Source of the DNA: a virus
Direction: 5' to 3' (one strand)
Virus record (IMG/VR): IMGVR_UViG_3300019776_000324
Coordinates: 126,001-190,000 of that record
DNA: 64,000 nucleotides
The notes under the pieces were generated by a model. It made no database searches, had not been told where the DNA came from, and worked only from the letters and a program-made list of their open reading frames with translations. The position numbers and the translations under genes were made by a program. Below are positions 17,611 to 26,398 of this stretch, piece by piece (the first letter of the stretch is position 1; each line of letters opens with the position of its first letter).

Positions 17611-18308
17611 ACTGTGCTTGTGTAATACATAGTGATGGATACTCGTGGGACTATGTTGAACGATTGTACAATATGTTAGATCGTAACATTACTCCAGACA
17701 TACGATTACATGTCTATACCGAAGCAGATAGGCCAGTACCAGACAAATTTATTAAACACCAATTAGTTGACTGGCAAATTGCAGGGCGTAAGCAATCCTG
17801 GTGGTATAAAATACAATTGTTTAATCCTGAACATCATAGAGGTTCGTTATTGTACTTTGATTTAGATACTGTGATAACTGGAAACATTGATTGGATCTGG
17901 CAAACGCCGCCAGAGTATCTGTGGGCCGTGAGAGACTTTAAACACTTATGGCGGTCTGGTTTCAGCGGATTCAATTCTAGTGTCATGTGGTGGAACACTG
18001 AAAAATATTCTTACATTTGGGAAAAGTTTAAACAACAATCCTTAGATCAAATGATGAGCAAATATCACGGTGATCAGGATTATATTACAGACATGATCCC
18101 AATTCACGACAGGCGCTTTTTTGACCTATCCCGTGTGCAAAGTTATCGTTGGCAGTGCTTAGACGGTGGCTACGACTTTACTAAACGGCGCCATCAGCAC
18201 CCAGACACAGGTGTTGCACTGTTACCAGAGACTAGCATCGTGGTATTTCACGGAAATCCCAAGCCAGCAGAAGTATTTGACCCTATAATACAGCAACACT
18301 GGCAGTAA
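17586..18308 (+). CDS. Glycosyltransferase, GT-A fold
   Basis: 240 residues. DCACVIHSDGYSWDYVERLYNML opens the fold, LLYFDLDTVI is a DxD site, and VVFHGNPKP near the C-terminus supplies the usual third metal-site His. Last gene of the glycan block; an early promoter follows it. Confidence 0.75.
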   Translation: MDPTIAPIDCACVIHSDGYSWDYVERLYNMLDRNITPDIRLHVYTEADRPVPDKFIKHQLVDWQIAGRKQSWWYKIQLFNPEHHRGSLLYFDLDTVITGNIDWIWQTPPEYLWAVRDFKHLWRSGFSGFNSSVMWWNTEKYSYIWEKFKQQSLDQMMSKYHGDQDYITDMIPIHDRRFFDLSRVQSYRWQCLDGGYDFTKRRHQHPDTGVALLPETSIVVFHGNPKPAEVFDPIIQQHWQ

Positions 18309-18337
18309 CCTCTTGTTTTTAAAGGGATTTTTTACGG

Positions 18338-18366
18338 TTGACCGTTAATTGCCTTTATTGTATAAT
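18338..18366 (+). promoter_or_regulatory. Early sigma70-like promoter TTGACC-N17-TATAAT
   Basis: Near-consensus -35 and -10 at 17-nt spacing, followed by the recurring TATAATAGT extension. It drives the membrane protein at 18413. Confidence 0.8.
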
Positions 18367-18412
18367 AGTTGTATAGTAAGAAATTAAGATAACTTCGGAA
18401 AAGGAAACAAAG

Positions 18413-18658
18413 ATGAACATTAAATTAAAAGCAGGATTAGAAGTAGCAGGATTTATCGCAGGACTGGTAGTAGTGGTAGCAGGTGTAAGATCAATTTTAA
18501 CATATCTAGCCGAAACATACGGCGCAGAGGCCATGCTAAACGGTGCGGCATTTTGTTTTATGAGTGTTGCGGCTTATGTAGCGGCATCGTTATTATACGA
18601 TATGCGAGTTGCCCAACTTGCATACAAACAAAAACTCAACGAAATGGTCAAGAAGTAA
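18413..18658 (+). CDS. Small two-helix membrane protein
   Basis: 81 residues with two hydrophobic segments (about 10-28 and 42-62) and a charged C-terminus (YKQKLNEMVKK). An AAAGGAAA ribosome site precedes the ATG. Expressed from a strong early promoter; possibly a host-membrane takeover factor. Function unknown. Confidence 0.65.
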   Translation: MNIKLKAGLEVAGFIAGLVVVVAGVRSILTYLAETYGAEAMLNGAAFCFMSVAAYVAASLLYDMRVAQLAYKQKLNEMVKK

Positions 18659-18662
18659 CAGG

Positions 18663-18691
18663 TTGACCAGAAATTACCGATTTGCTATAAT
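18663..18691 (+). promoter_or_regulatory. Early sigma70-like promoter TTGACC-N17-TATAAT
   Basis: Second copy of the same promoter type, 31 nt upstream of the 43-residue gene. Confidence 0.8.
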
Positions 18692-18721
18692 AGTATATAC
18701 AATAATAAAACGGAGTTATAA

Positions 18722-18853
18722 ATGAGCGCAGAAACAAGAAAACAATATGCAATTTTGCTCATCAAAGCCGAAGCCGCTAGAGCAGTAAGCGATTTTGAGG
18801 ACTACCGTGTATATAAAGACCTAGCAAATCGGTTGACCAATAAATCCAAATAA
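18722..18853 (+). CDS. Small early protein, 43 residues
   Basis: A short frame with a strong CGGAG ribosome site and its own near-consensus promoter. The product is charged and helical (MSAETRKQYAILLIKAEAAR...). Its last codons contain the -35 of the next gene's promoter. No function can be assigned. Confidence 0.6.
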   Translation: MSAETRKQYAILLIKAEAARAVSDFEDYRVYKDLANRLTNKSK

Positions 18854-18861
18854 CTTATAAT
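18833..18861 (+). promoter_or_regulatory. Early sigma70-like promoter inside the preceding gene's 3' end
   Basis: TTGACC, 17 nt, TATAAT. The -35 and most of the spacer are coding sequence of the 43-residue gene. Confidence 0.8.
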
Positions 18862-18894
18862 AGTATTATCAACAATTAATTAAGGGAGCTAACC

Positions 18895-19944
18895 TTGAGT
18901 ACAGTGAATATTAAAAATGGTGTGTATCGCAATATACCAGTGCAAAATGTTGCGTTTACATTAGTTAAAGGATTTCAGACAGGCGCTAAAGGAGGCTATG
19001 TGACTGTAAATGCAGATGGCTATTTTGGCCCAGACTTACCTGAAGTAGTTCGCATCAATGTGAACACAATTGAAGATATCGAATTTGTGGCAGATGGTGT
19101 GTATTCACCTTATGTACCTGCTCCGATTGTTCAAGAAGTAGCATCAGCTAAAGTTGAAGCACCAGTTGAAACTGATGAAGAAGTTATGGCTCGTATTGGC
19201 GAACGCTTTGACATTTTAGATCAGATGACTAAAGCTACAATTGCAGGTGATGTTCGTGCAATGATTGTAGTTGGCCCTCCTGGTGTAGGCAAGAGTTATG
19301 GTGTAGAAAAACAGTTAGAGCATAGTGGTTTGTTTGACAAGTTGAGTGGTCGCAAGATCAAGTACGAAGTTATCAAAGGTGCAATGACTCCGATTGGTTT
19401 GTACTGCACTCTATACAAACATTCAGACAAGAACAATGTGCTAGTGTTTGATGACTGTGATAGCGTATTCCAAGATGACCTTAGCTTGAACATTCTTAAG
19501 GCGGCATTGGACTCAGGTAAGAAGCGTCGTATCTACTGGAATAGTGATAGTGCTATGTTGCGTCGTGAAGGCGTTCCAGATATGTTTGACTTTAAGGGTG
19601 CATGTATCTTTATCACAAACTTACAGTTCAGCAACCTTAAGAGTAAGAAATTGCAAGATCACTTGGAAGCACTACAAAGTCGTTGTCACTTTTTAGACTT
19701 GACTCTTAACACTATGCGTGATCGTTTCTTGCGTATCAAGCAGATTTATCGTAAGGGCGAGTTGTTTGCAGATTACAACTTTACTGAAGAACAAGGTGAC
19801 ATGGTCATTGAGTTTATGGAGCAAAATCAACACCGCTTGCGTGAGATGAGCTTGCGTATGGCACTAAAGATTGCAGACTTAACCAAAGTTTCAGATACAA
19901 ATTGGAGAGCATTAGCGGCTACAACTTGTATGAAAAATTCTTAA
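18895..19944 (+). CDS. AAA-type ATPase
   Basis: 349 residues from a TTG start 8 nt after AAGGGAG; no nearby ATG fits. Walker A VGPPGVGKS lies near residue 127, Walker B LVFDDCDSVF follows, and FITNLQF with downstream Arg residues fits sensor regions. The first 90 residues are a separate domain (YRNIPVQNVAFTLVKGF). Common in aquatic T4-like phages; the partner is unknown. Early promoter upstream, terminator downstream. Confidence 0.8.
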   Translation: MSTVNIKNGVYRNIPVQNVAFTLVKGFQTGAKGGYVTVNADGYFGPDLPEVVRINVNTIEDIEFVADGVYSPYVPAPIVQEVASAKVEAPVETDEEVMARIGERFDILDQMTKATIAGDVRAMIVVGPPGVGKSYGVEKQLEHSGLFDKLSGRKIKYEVIKGAMTPIGLYCTLYKHSDKNNVLVFDDCDSVFQDDLSLNILKAALDSGKKRRIYWNSDSAMLRREGVPDMFDFKGACIFITNLQFSNLKSKKLQDHLEALQSRCHFLDLTLNTMRDRFLRIKQIYRKGELFADYNFTEEQGDMVIEFMEQNQHRLREMSLRMALKIADLTKVSDTNWRALAATTCMKNS

Positions 19945-19982
19945 GGGGATTGTAAAACGGTTAAGTAGTAACAGTAGCTCCT

Positions 19983-20002
19983 GGGTAGTTCAAACACTAC
20001 CC
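19983..20002 (+). other. Short hairpin, GGGTAGT/ACTACCC
   Basis: 7-bp perfect stem with a 6-nt loop in the spacer after the AAA ATPase, 8 nt before a strong terminator. Possibly an mRNA 3'-end element. Confidence 0.45.
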
Positions 20003-20010
20003 ACTTTGAC

Positions 20011-20042
20011 CAGGTACCCCTAAAAAGGTACCTGTTTTTTTA
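20011..20042 (+). terminator. Rho-independent terminator
   Basis: CAGGTACC pairs perfectly with GGTACCTG around CCTAAAAA, followed by a T-run. Confidence 0.9.
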
Positions 20043-20059
20043 TTTGCAATTTTACGGTC

Positions 20060-20067
20060 ACTAAATA
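20060..20067 (+). promoter_or_regulatory. Late-type promoter element ACTAAATA
   Basis: Core TAAATA ends 7 nt before ATG 20075. No Shine-Dalgarno; a near-leaderless transcript is predicted. Confidence 0.45.
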
Positions 20068-20074
20068 TCTTATA

Positions 20075-20875
20075 ATGAAACTAATATTGTCAAATGGTAC
20101 AATTATAGATTTAATACTAAACAATTCCCCACTAAGTTTACAGTACCAAAAAATTTATAAAAATTTATCACATGTCCCTGTTCCTTTTAAACCTTGGGAC
20201 AATCCGTATTACCTCAGTGATATGAGCTACGAGCAATTGGTGGACCAGCTAATTTACTATGCTACCCAAGTATCAGTTGAAATTGATAAAGCCCGTTGTT
20301 TAGAACAAGATCAAGAATACTTTAATACAATACACAAAATTTATGAAACAAACTACAACGGCGAATCAAAGTGGTTAGATTTTCACGAACATATTCATCT
20401 GTGCGAGCTTTACTATAACTTTACAAACTACTCATTGAACATTGACTACAGAGAGAAGTCGGGTCTATTAGAAAAACCATTTGACCAGACCTGGTTAACA
20501 GATGCAAGTACAAAGATCTCTGCCGGTACTGTATATGTGGCCTGGGCCGAATTAGGAAAAACACCATATTCATATTGGGAAAACAATGAACCAGACGATA
20601 TAGATCGTATGTGTGCGCTGGCCAAGCCTTGGTTAAAATTGCGTCCAAAACTTGTGATTGCACTTGAAAATATTGATACTCTAACGGATATACAAGTCGA
20701 GGAATTTGATCATTGGTGGAAAAATTACAGCGATCGTTGGTGTAAGCATTGGGAGTTGACATCGTGGACAGTTCAAGACATGCATGCGGTATCGGTACTT
20801 GGGCATATTCCAGATCTTGATAGATTGTTAGTGGAATTAAAGAATAAAAATTTTCCAGTGCGAGTAACTTTATAA
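20075..20875 (+). CDS. Conserved hypothetical protein
   Basis: 266 residues, Tyr/Trp/His-rich, with NTIHKIYE and HEHIHLCELYYNF helical segments. I recognise no catalytic motif. Possibly a distant relative of the product at 9490. Late-type element upstream; 1-nt overlap with the next gene. It heads a run with the 380-residue protein and the 2OG oxygenase. Confidence 0.6.
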   Translation: MKLILSNGTIIDLILNNSPLSLQYQKIYKNLSHVPVPFKPWDNPYYLSDMSYEQLVDQLIYYATQVSVEIDKARCLEQDQEYFNTIHKIYETNYNGESKWLDFHEHIHLCELYYNFTNYSLNIDYREKSGLLEKPFDQTWLTDASTKISAGTVYVAWAELGKTPYSYWENNEPDDIDRMCALAKPWLKLRPKLVIALENIDTLTDIQVEEFDHWWKNYSDRWCKHWELTSWTVQDMHAVSVLGHIPDLDRLLVELKNKNFPVRVTL

Positions 20876-22017
20876 TGACATGGCCAGTTATAATCAAAGA
20901 TGGACCAGACTTGAATCAAACTCTAGCTGGCATAAAGTTTAACAAATTTGGAGCACCTACCAACCAACCTATCTTTATATGTAATGATTGGGTTTCGGGT
21001 TACCAGTGGGCCCAGGAACAAAACTATAAACAGGCATTGTTTGTCAACAGTGGTACTGTTATTACAGATTGGGAAGCCTGGCAAGAATTAATAAACACTT
21101 ATCCTCATAATGGACTGATTGCGCATTTGATCTGGCATCCAAACCAATTGCTACACTTAGATGAACAATGTTGGTTTATGGACATTGATAAATTCAACGA
21201 CTCTGATTTTAATGCGTCAGCAGTGACTTATCCAAAAGCTGTGCGCAGTAGTAAAAATTTACATGACGATTATACACCGTTGTGGGTACGCCCAGGAACC
21301 ACACTAGTATCTCATAGTGTTACAAACTTTGGTCAAGGGCTGATATCTGCTCAGCTGAATAACGGATCGCCAGTTGTTAATTTTAACAATGCCGCTAGAG
21401 ATTTGAAATTTTTTCTTTATAACACAGACTCATACTTGGACAAATTTAGCGACTACAAGCAACTAGCCGAAAACCAATTATGGGTGTTTAACAATGAACC
21501 CATAGTGCTAGTTAAAAAGGAAAAATTATTAACTCCGGGCTCAGGGCTGTCTTGGATGTTAAATATTGTTGAGCCCTTAACCAGCTCAGTACAAATAGTG
21601 GACATAAGCAGTTGCCAGATTGAGTTCTGCAAGGAATTATGGAAGTCGTGGGACGGTGAAAACTACGGACAGTTTGTATGGGATTTCATTGAGCAAAACA
21701 ATATACCACGCTATCAACTTGATAACCCCAACCTAACTCAGTTAGACTATTTAAAATTAAAAAATAAATCTAGGTTTATTGAATATGTCAATACTACATT
21801 TAACAACCTAGTCGACGATAGTTTTAAGCTGTCATGGCAACAGGCAAAATTAAGTAAGACTGTAACTTTTATACATGGTGACTTGATCAAATGGGTAATA
21901 GATAACGATACAACTACTTTTGATAACATATGGTGCTCGAATATACTAGACTACAAGTGGACATTGTTGCACACAACCAAAGATGACTATTTAAAGTTTC
22001 AAGAAAAAATAAAATGA
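20875..22017 (+). CDS. Hypothetical protein, possible Rossmann-like C-terminus
   Basis: 380 residues. The N-terminal half (FICNDWVSGYQWA, FVNSGTVITDW) looks like a degenerate GT-A-type fold without a clear DxD. The C-terminal half has VQIVDISSCQIEFCKEL and IWCSNILDYKWTLLH, which recalls a divergent methyltransferase fold. Both readings are tentative. It overlaps both neighbours by 1-4 nt. Confidence 0.5.
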   Translation: MTWPVIIKDGPDLNQTLAGIKFNKFGAPTNQPIFICNDWVSGYQWAQEQNYKQALFVNSGTVITDWEAWQELINTYPHNGLIAHLIWHPNQLLHLDEQCWFMDIDKFNDSDFNASAVTYPKAVRSSKNLHDDYTPLWVRPGTTLVSHSVTNFGQGLISAQLNNGSPVVNFNNAARDLKFFLYNTDSYLDKFSDYKQLAENQLWVFNNEPIVLVKKEKLLTPGSGLSWMLNIVEPLTSSVQIVDISSCQIEFCKELWKSWDGENYGQFVWDFIEQNNIPRYQLDNPNLTQLDYLKLKNKSRFIEYVNTTFNNLVDDSFKLSWQQAKLSKTVTFIHGDLIKWVIDNDTTTFDNIWCSNILDYKWTLLHTTKDDYLKFQEKIK

Positions 22018-22730
22018 AGAAAAAAATAAGTGAGCTGATGATTAAAAAATATGCAGGACAACAGTGCGTGTTGCCAGCGTACAATCCTTCTGCTGACTTT
22101 GATTGGATACAAAATGAATCTGGATTACCGTGGTTAAAATTAAACATACAAGTTCCTTACAAACAAATCCTTGAAGAAATTGAAAAGGTTAACGGTTTGT
22201 TAGTTAACCACAGAGGCGAGTACGAAGAACATGCAGGCTGGAAAAGTTTTTGTATATGTGGTAAAAGTTTTGATGCTACCAAAGAAGATGAGTTTTACAA
22301 TGATGATCGTCCGTATATTTGGACTCCGGAAGCCAAAGCATATATGCCAAACACAGTGAAGTATTTTTCAGACTGTTGGCCCGCTAATACATTCTTTCGA
22401 GTAAGAATCATGTTACTCGAACCGCATGGTTACATATCTATTCATAAAGACACAGAGATCTCACAACTATACCCTGTCAATATTGCTATAACACAGCCAA
22501 CCGATTGCCTATTTGTAATGGAAAAACACGGAGTCATTCCGTTTTCACCAGGAGATGCTTATTGGTTAGACATATCAAACAACCACGCATTAGTTAATAA
22601 CAGCGATCAACCAAGATGGCACATAATTGTACATCAAAAAATCGATAACAACGAATTCGAATCGATGGTTGTAAATTCATATCATATGCTGTATAATAAC
22701 TATAATGAAAACAGCTACAATAATAATTAA
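22014..22730 (+). CDS. 2-oxoglutarate/Fe(II)-dependent oxygenase
   Basis: 238 residues. HxD of the iron site is His144/Asp146 in ISIHKDTE. The distal His191 (NNHALVN) and the 2OG-binding Arg201 (QPRWHIIVH) complete the facial triad as in aspartyl/asparaginyl beta-hydroxylases. The substrate could be a protein, sugar or nucleobase. ATGA overlap upstream. Its 3' end contains the uvsW promoter and the first 26 nt of uvsW. Confidence 0.8.
   Translation: MKKKISELMIKKYAGQQCVLPAYNPSADFDWIQNESGLPWLKLNIQVPYKQILEEIEKVNGLLVNHRGEYEEHAGWKSFCICGKSFDATKEDEFYNDDRPYIWTPEAKAYMPNTVKYFSDCWPANTFFRVRIMLLEPHGYISIHKDTEISQLYPVNIAITQPTDCLFVMEKHGVIPFSPGDAYWLDISNNHALVNNSDQPRWHIIVHQKIDNNEFESMVVNSYHMLYNNYNENSYNNN
22669..22697 (+). 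promoter_or_regulatory. Promoter for uvsW (TTGTAA-N17-TATAAT)
   Basis: Located inside the oxygenase gene. The -10 ends 7 nt before the uvsW ATG, so +1 would fall on or next to the start codon. Confidence 0.6.
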
Positions 22731-24165
22731 GGACGAAGTAAACATTAAGATCGAAGGACTCGAACTTGATGCCCGTCGTGCTTTGGTTAATGCGTTTAAA
22801 TATGATGTTCCTGGTGCCCGCTATTTGCCCGCAGTCAGGCTTGGACGCTGGGATGGCAAAGTAAGTTACTTTCAACTGGGTGGTAGTACCTATGTAAACT
22901 TGTTGCCTGAGATTATTCCTATCCTTGAGAAGTTTAACTATGACATTGACTTGGATGATCAGCGTGACTACTCAGTTAATTTTGAATTTGCACCAGTAGC
23001 AGAAAATGCGTTTATTCATATTATGTGGCCCAAGGGGCATCCAATGGAAGGCAAGCCAATGGAGTTGCGTGACTATCAAGTTGAAGTCATTAACAACTTC
23101 CTTAGCAATCCACAATGCATACAAGAGATTGCTACTGGTGCAGGCAAGACAGTTATTACTGCGGCCTTATCAAATGCAGTTTCTCCTTATGGTCGTAGTA
23201 TTGTAATTGTTCCTAACAAGAGCCTAGTAACACAAACAGAAAAAGACTATATCAACATGGAACAGGATGTTGGTGTTTACTTTGGAGATCGCAAAGAGTG
23301 GGGTCGCCAACATACTATTTGCACCTGGCAAAGTTTAAATGTATTACTTAAGAATACCAAAGCAGGAGTTGGTGATTGCACCATTGGTGAGTTCTTAGAA
23401 GATGTTGTATGTGTTATTGTTGACGAAGTACACATGGCCAAAGCTGACGCACTCAAGAGCTTGCTTACAGGCGTAATGGCCAAGATACCTTTGCGTTGGG
23501 GATTAACAGGCACAGTACCCAAAGAACCATTTGAGTTTCAAGCGTTAAAGTGCAGTCTAGGCCCAGTAATCAATCAACTCAGTGCCAGTGAACTGCAAGA
23601 CCGTGGTGTACTTGCACAATGTCATGTGAATGTTGTACAGTTAGTTGATCACGCAGAGTTTGCCAACTATCAAAGTGAATTAAAGTTCTTGTTAGAGGAC
23701 GAAAATAGATTAAAAACAATAGCACATCTAATAGCACAAGTTAACCAGACTGGCAATACCTTGGTACTGGTAGATCGTGTAGCCGCAGGCCACGCACTAG
23801 TAGCATTGTTAGGAGATATGGCTGTATTTGTAAGCGGTGCTACCAAAGCAAAGGACAGACAAGATGAATATGATGAAGTTGCAGAAGCTACTGGAAAAAT
23901 TATTGTTGCTACTTACGGTGTCGCTGCTGTGGGGATTAACATTCCTCGTATTTTTAATCTTGTGCTGGTGGAGCCTGGAAAGAGTTTTGTTAGAGTTATC
24001 CAAAGTATAGGACGAGGCATTCGAAAAGCCGAAGACAAAGATCATGTACAAATATGGGATGTAACTAGTACCTGTAAGTTTGCCAAAAGGCATTTGACCA
24101 AACGCAAACAATTTTACAAAGAAGCAAACTACCCATACACACAAGAGAAACTAGAATGGAAATAA
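22705..24165 (+). CDS. uvsW: UvsW helicase
   Basis: 486 residues, SF2 helicase. The N-terminal domain (about 1-110) contains ARYLPAVRLGRWDG. Walker A ATGAGKT (143-149), a DEVH box (240-243), GLTGT motif III and QSIGRGIRK motif VI follow. UvsW unwinds R-loops and branched DNA and switches T4-type replication from origins to recombination. Full length against T4 UvsW. Confidence 0.92.
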   Translation: MKTATIIIKDEVNIKIEGLELDARRALVNAFKYDVPGARYLPAVRLGRWDGKVSYFQLGGSTYVNLLPEIIPILEKFNYDIDLDDQRDYSVNFEFAPVAENAFIHIMWPKGHPMEGKPMELRDYQVEVINNFLSNPQCIQEIATGAGKTVITAALSNAVSPYGRSIVIVPNKSLVTQTEKDYINMEQDVGVYFGDRKEWGRQHTICTWQSLNVLLKNTKAGVGDCTIGEFLEDVVCVIVDEVHMAKADALKSLLTGVMAKIPLRWGLTGTVPKEPFEFQALKCSLGPVINQLSASELQDRGVLAQCHVNVVQLVDHAEFANYQSELKFLLEDENRLKTIAHLIAQVNQTGNTLVLVDRVAAGHALVALLGDMAVFVSGATKAKDRQDEYDEVAEATGKIIVATYGVAAVGINIPRIFNLVLVEPGKSFVRVIQSIGRGIRKAEDKDHVQIWDVTSTCKFAKRHLTKRKQFYKEANYPYTQEKLEWK

Positions 24166-24168
24166 AGG

Positions 24169-24196
24169 TTGCAACTATACTAAAATATGTTATAAT
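24169..24196 (+). promoter_or_regulatory. Promoter TTGCAA-N16-TATAAT
   Basis: The -10 ends 6 nt before ATG 24203, so a leaderless transcript is predicted. Confidence 0.55.
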
Positions 24197-24202
24197 AAAT
24201 CT

Positions 24203-24703
24203 ATGAGAATATTAACACTTGACGATACACCGTATGATTTGGATCATCTTCCAGACGAAGTAGATGACATGCGTTTTGCTATATTTGATAACAGCGATCC
24301 CAAAGATCCAGACTATCATTATATTCCGCTAATCTTTTTAGAAAGTTTTACTGCGCCTGCGTTGGTCTTGCGCATTGGAACCAATCTTGTACGCATGCCA
24401 GTGGATTGGCAAATCTTAATTGGTGAACCAGACTTGGGTGATCTTGAAGTACTACCTTTAACCAGCATCAATGATCGTGGATTCAAAGCATTTCAATTCA
24501 ATCCATTGAGTAGTTTTAGACCTAGTTTTCTTGATATAGAAATTGTAGATGTCTACCAAGAAGTAACATGGTATGCTCCTAAGTTAAAAAATGGTCAGAT
24601 GTTATGTGTACCAGTTAGTAACGGTGAAAAGCCTGAGTGTGTTTATTTTGTTAAAGATATTAGTCGCAACTGTGAAGTAGTTGATTACAATCGAGCTTGG
24701 TAG
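24203..24703 (+). CDS. Conserved hypothetical protein
   Basis: 166 residues (MRILTLDDTPYDLDHLP start), acidic and beta-rich, with VRMPVDWQILIG and EVTWYAPKLKNGQMLCVP segments. No enzymatic motif recognised. Between uvsW and a candidate clamp-loader subunit, with a promoter directly upstream; a replication or transcription accessory role is inferred from context only. Confidence 0.6.
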   Translation: MRILTLDDTPYDLDHLPDEVDDMRFAIFDNSDPKDPDYHYIPLIFLESFTAPALVLRIGTNLVRMPVDWQILIGEPDLGDLEVLPLTSINDRGFKAFQFNPLSSFRPSFLDIEIVDVYQEVTWYAPKLKNGQMLCVPVSNGEKPECVYFVKDISRNCEVVDYNRAW

Positions 24704-25149
24704 TGGATAAGTTAAACATACAAAACGAAATGTTGCAGTTCGATCGTAAGAACAGAGATTTTTACGACGAGTTAACCCCAGAAGAAAAGAAAAAGTTTAG
24801 TAACTATCTTATGATTCGCTGGGGCAGTAGTGTGCAAGGTGCTCCAGAGTTACAAGGATACTACTTGCAAAGTTGTAATCACTATTTTAACAAACGATTC
24901 TTTGATATTAATCGCCATCCTAAACTACAGTGGCTATGTGCTACAGCAGTTAGTCCAGGGCTAGGAACACAACGGCATCAATGGATTGCTCCTAAGAAGA
25001 AGGAACCTGGTGCTAGTGGCATTCGTAAACAGTTAATAGAATTATATCCTCATATGAAGGATGACGAAATCGAAGTAATGTCCAAGATTAACACTAAAAA
25101 AGAAATAGACGCATACCTTAAAGACCTAGGACGAGAAGTTAAGAAATGA
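24703..25149 (+). CDS. Candidate clamp-loader small subunit (gp62-like)
   Basis: 148 residues from a GTG that overlaps the preceding stop (TAGTG). RKNRDFYDELTPEEKKKF, YYLQSCNHYFN, HPKLQWLCATAVSPGLGT and HQWIAPKKK resemble the segment I associate with gp62 of cyanophage-type T4 relatives. Gp62 works with gp44 to load the gp45 clamp. The assignment rests on memory of the family. Genes 44 and 45 are not in the window. Confidence 0.45.
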   Translation: MDKLNIQNEMLQFDRKNRDFYDELTPEEKKKFSNYLMIRWGSSVQGAPELQGYYLQSCNHYFNKRFFDINRHPKLQWLCATAVSPGLGTQRHQWIAPKKKEPGASGIRKQLIELYPHMKDDEIEVMSKINTKKEIDAYLKDLGREVKK

Positions 25150-25820
25150 AGTATACCTGTCAGTATTGTAAGAAAGATTTTGTTAAAGAATCTAGTCTTG
25201 CGGTGCATTCATGCGAACCGCGTCGTCGTCGCATGGAAAAAGATGAAGCAGGTGTACGATTGGGCTTTCATGCCTACATTAAATTCTATGAGCTTACACA
25301 AGGTAGTGCAAAATTAAAAACATTTGATGACTTTGCAGACAGCCCTTATTATAAAGCCTTTGTTAAGTTTGGTCGCTATTGTGTAGACATCAAAGCTATC
25401 AACCCCGAGCAATTTGTCAAGTGGGTACTCAAACAAAATAAAAAGATTGATCATTGGGCCAAAGATTCAGTGTATACAGAATACTTGCTAGACTATTTGC
25501 GAGTTGAAGCAGTCAATGACGCACTGGCTAGGGCCGTTGAGTTTGGTATTACTTGGGCAGAAGAAACAGGACATCCTGCACATGATTGTTTACGCTTTGG
25601 CAATTCAAATAAAATGACTTATGCAGTCAGTACAGGTCGCATTAGTCCGTGGATTATCTACAACTGCGAAAGCGGACAAAAGTTTCTAAGTGAATTGGAT
25701 TCAAGCCAAGTTGCAATGATATGGCCTTATATTGATGCAGACTTTTGGATGCGCAAGTTCAAAGACTATCCAGCAGATCACGAATATGCCAAAGATATAC
25801 TACAGAAAGCAGGTTGGTAA
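25146..25820 (+). CDS. Zinc-finger-bearing conserved phage protein
   Basis: 224 residues. The N-terminus has a C2H2-like finger (CQYCKKDF then LAVHSC). The rest is helical with WAEETGHPAHDCLRFG and SPWIIYNCESGQ segments. Present, as I recall, in many aquatic T4-like genomes without a known role. ATGA overlap with the previous gene; probably nucleic-acid-associated. Confidence 0.6.
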   Translation: MKYTCQYCKKDFVKESSLAVHSCEPRRRRMEKDEAGVRLGFHAYIKFYELTQGSAKLKTFDDFADSPYYKAFVKFGRYCVDIKAINPEQFVKWVLKQNKKIDHWAKDSVYTEYLLDYLRVEAVNDALARAVEFGITWAEETGHPAHDCLRFGNSNKMTYAVSTGRISPWIIYNCESGQKFLSELDSSQVAMIWPYIDADFWMRKFKDYPADHEYAKDILQKAGW

Positions 25821-26398
25821 TGTCAGCAGATATTGACTTAGACTTAGCTGATAGAGATCAGTTATTACAATTGATACAAGCTACATCTGCACGACAAAGT
25901 CATCAAGGACAAGTGCGCAGACACAACAGTGGCGTGTATGTCACTGACATTCCGTATGATCCAGTTAACAAATGTGCTGCAATAGACTACGAGCAAGCAG
26001 AAGACCGCGGTTACTTTAAAATTGATTTGTTAAACATGAGTGTTTATGAATTGGTTACAAGTCCAGAACACTATCAAGAAATGCTGGCTAAAGAACCACC
26101 GTGGGAAAGATTATGGACAGATACAGCATGGGCCAGCCAACTGGTACACATAGGAAATTATGTTGACTTATTGGCTAAAATGAAGCCGGATAGTATTCCT
26201 AGAATGGCAGCGTTTATTAGTATTATTCGTCCAGGTAAAGCTCACTTGCAAAACAAACCATGGGCAGAAGTGTTTGATTCAGTGTGGGATGGTGATGATA
26301 GTCGAGGTTTTGTGTTTAAGCATGCACATGCTATTGGATATGCGGCACTGGTTGCACTACATATGAACTTGCTTAATCAATCTTCCGTACAAGAGTAA
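25820..26398 (+). CDS. Conserved hypothetical protein
   Basis: 192 residues from the ATG overlapping the previous stop (TAATG). It contains ERLWTDTAWASQLVHIGNYVDLL and IIRPGKAHLQNKPWAEVFDSVW. No motif assignable. The 3' end overlaps the minus-strand gene by 26 nt. Confidence 0.6.
   Translation: MSADIDLDLADRDQLLQLIQATSARQSHQGQVRRHNSGVYVTDIPYDPVNKCAAIDYEQAEDRGYFKIDLLNMSVYELVTSPEHYQEMLAKEPPWERLWTDTAWASQLVHIGNYVDLLAKMKPDSIPRMAAFISIIRPGKAHLQNKPWAEVFDSVWDGDDSRGFVFKHAHAIGYAALVALHMNLLNQSSVQE

Noticed and set aside
19983-20002. T-arm-like hairpin with TTCAAAC loop suggesting a tRNA
   Set aside because: No acceptor, D or anticodon stems can be drawn around it.
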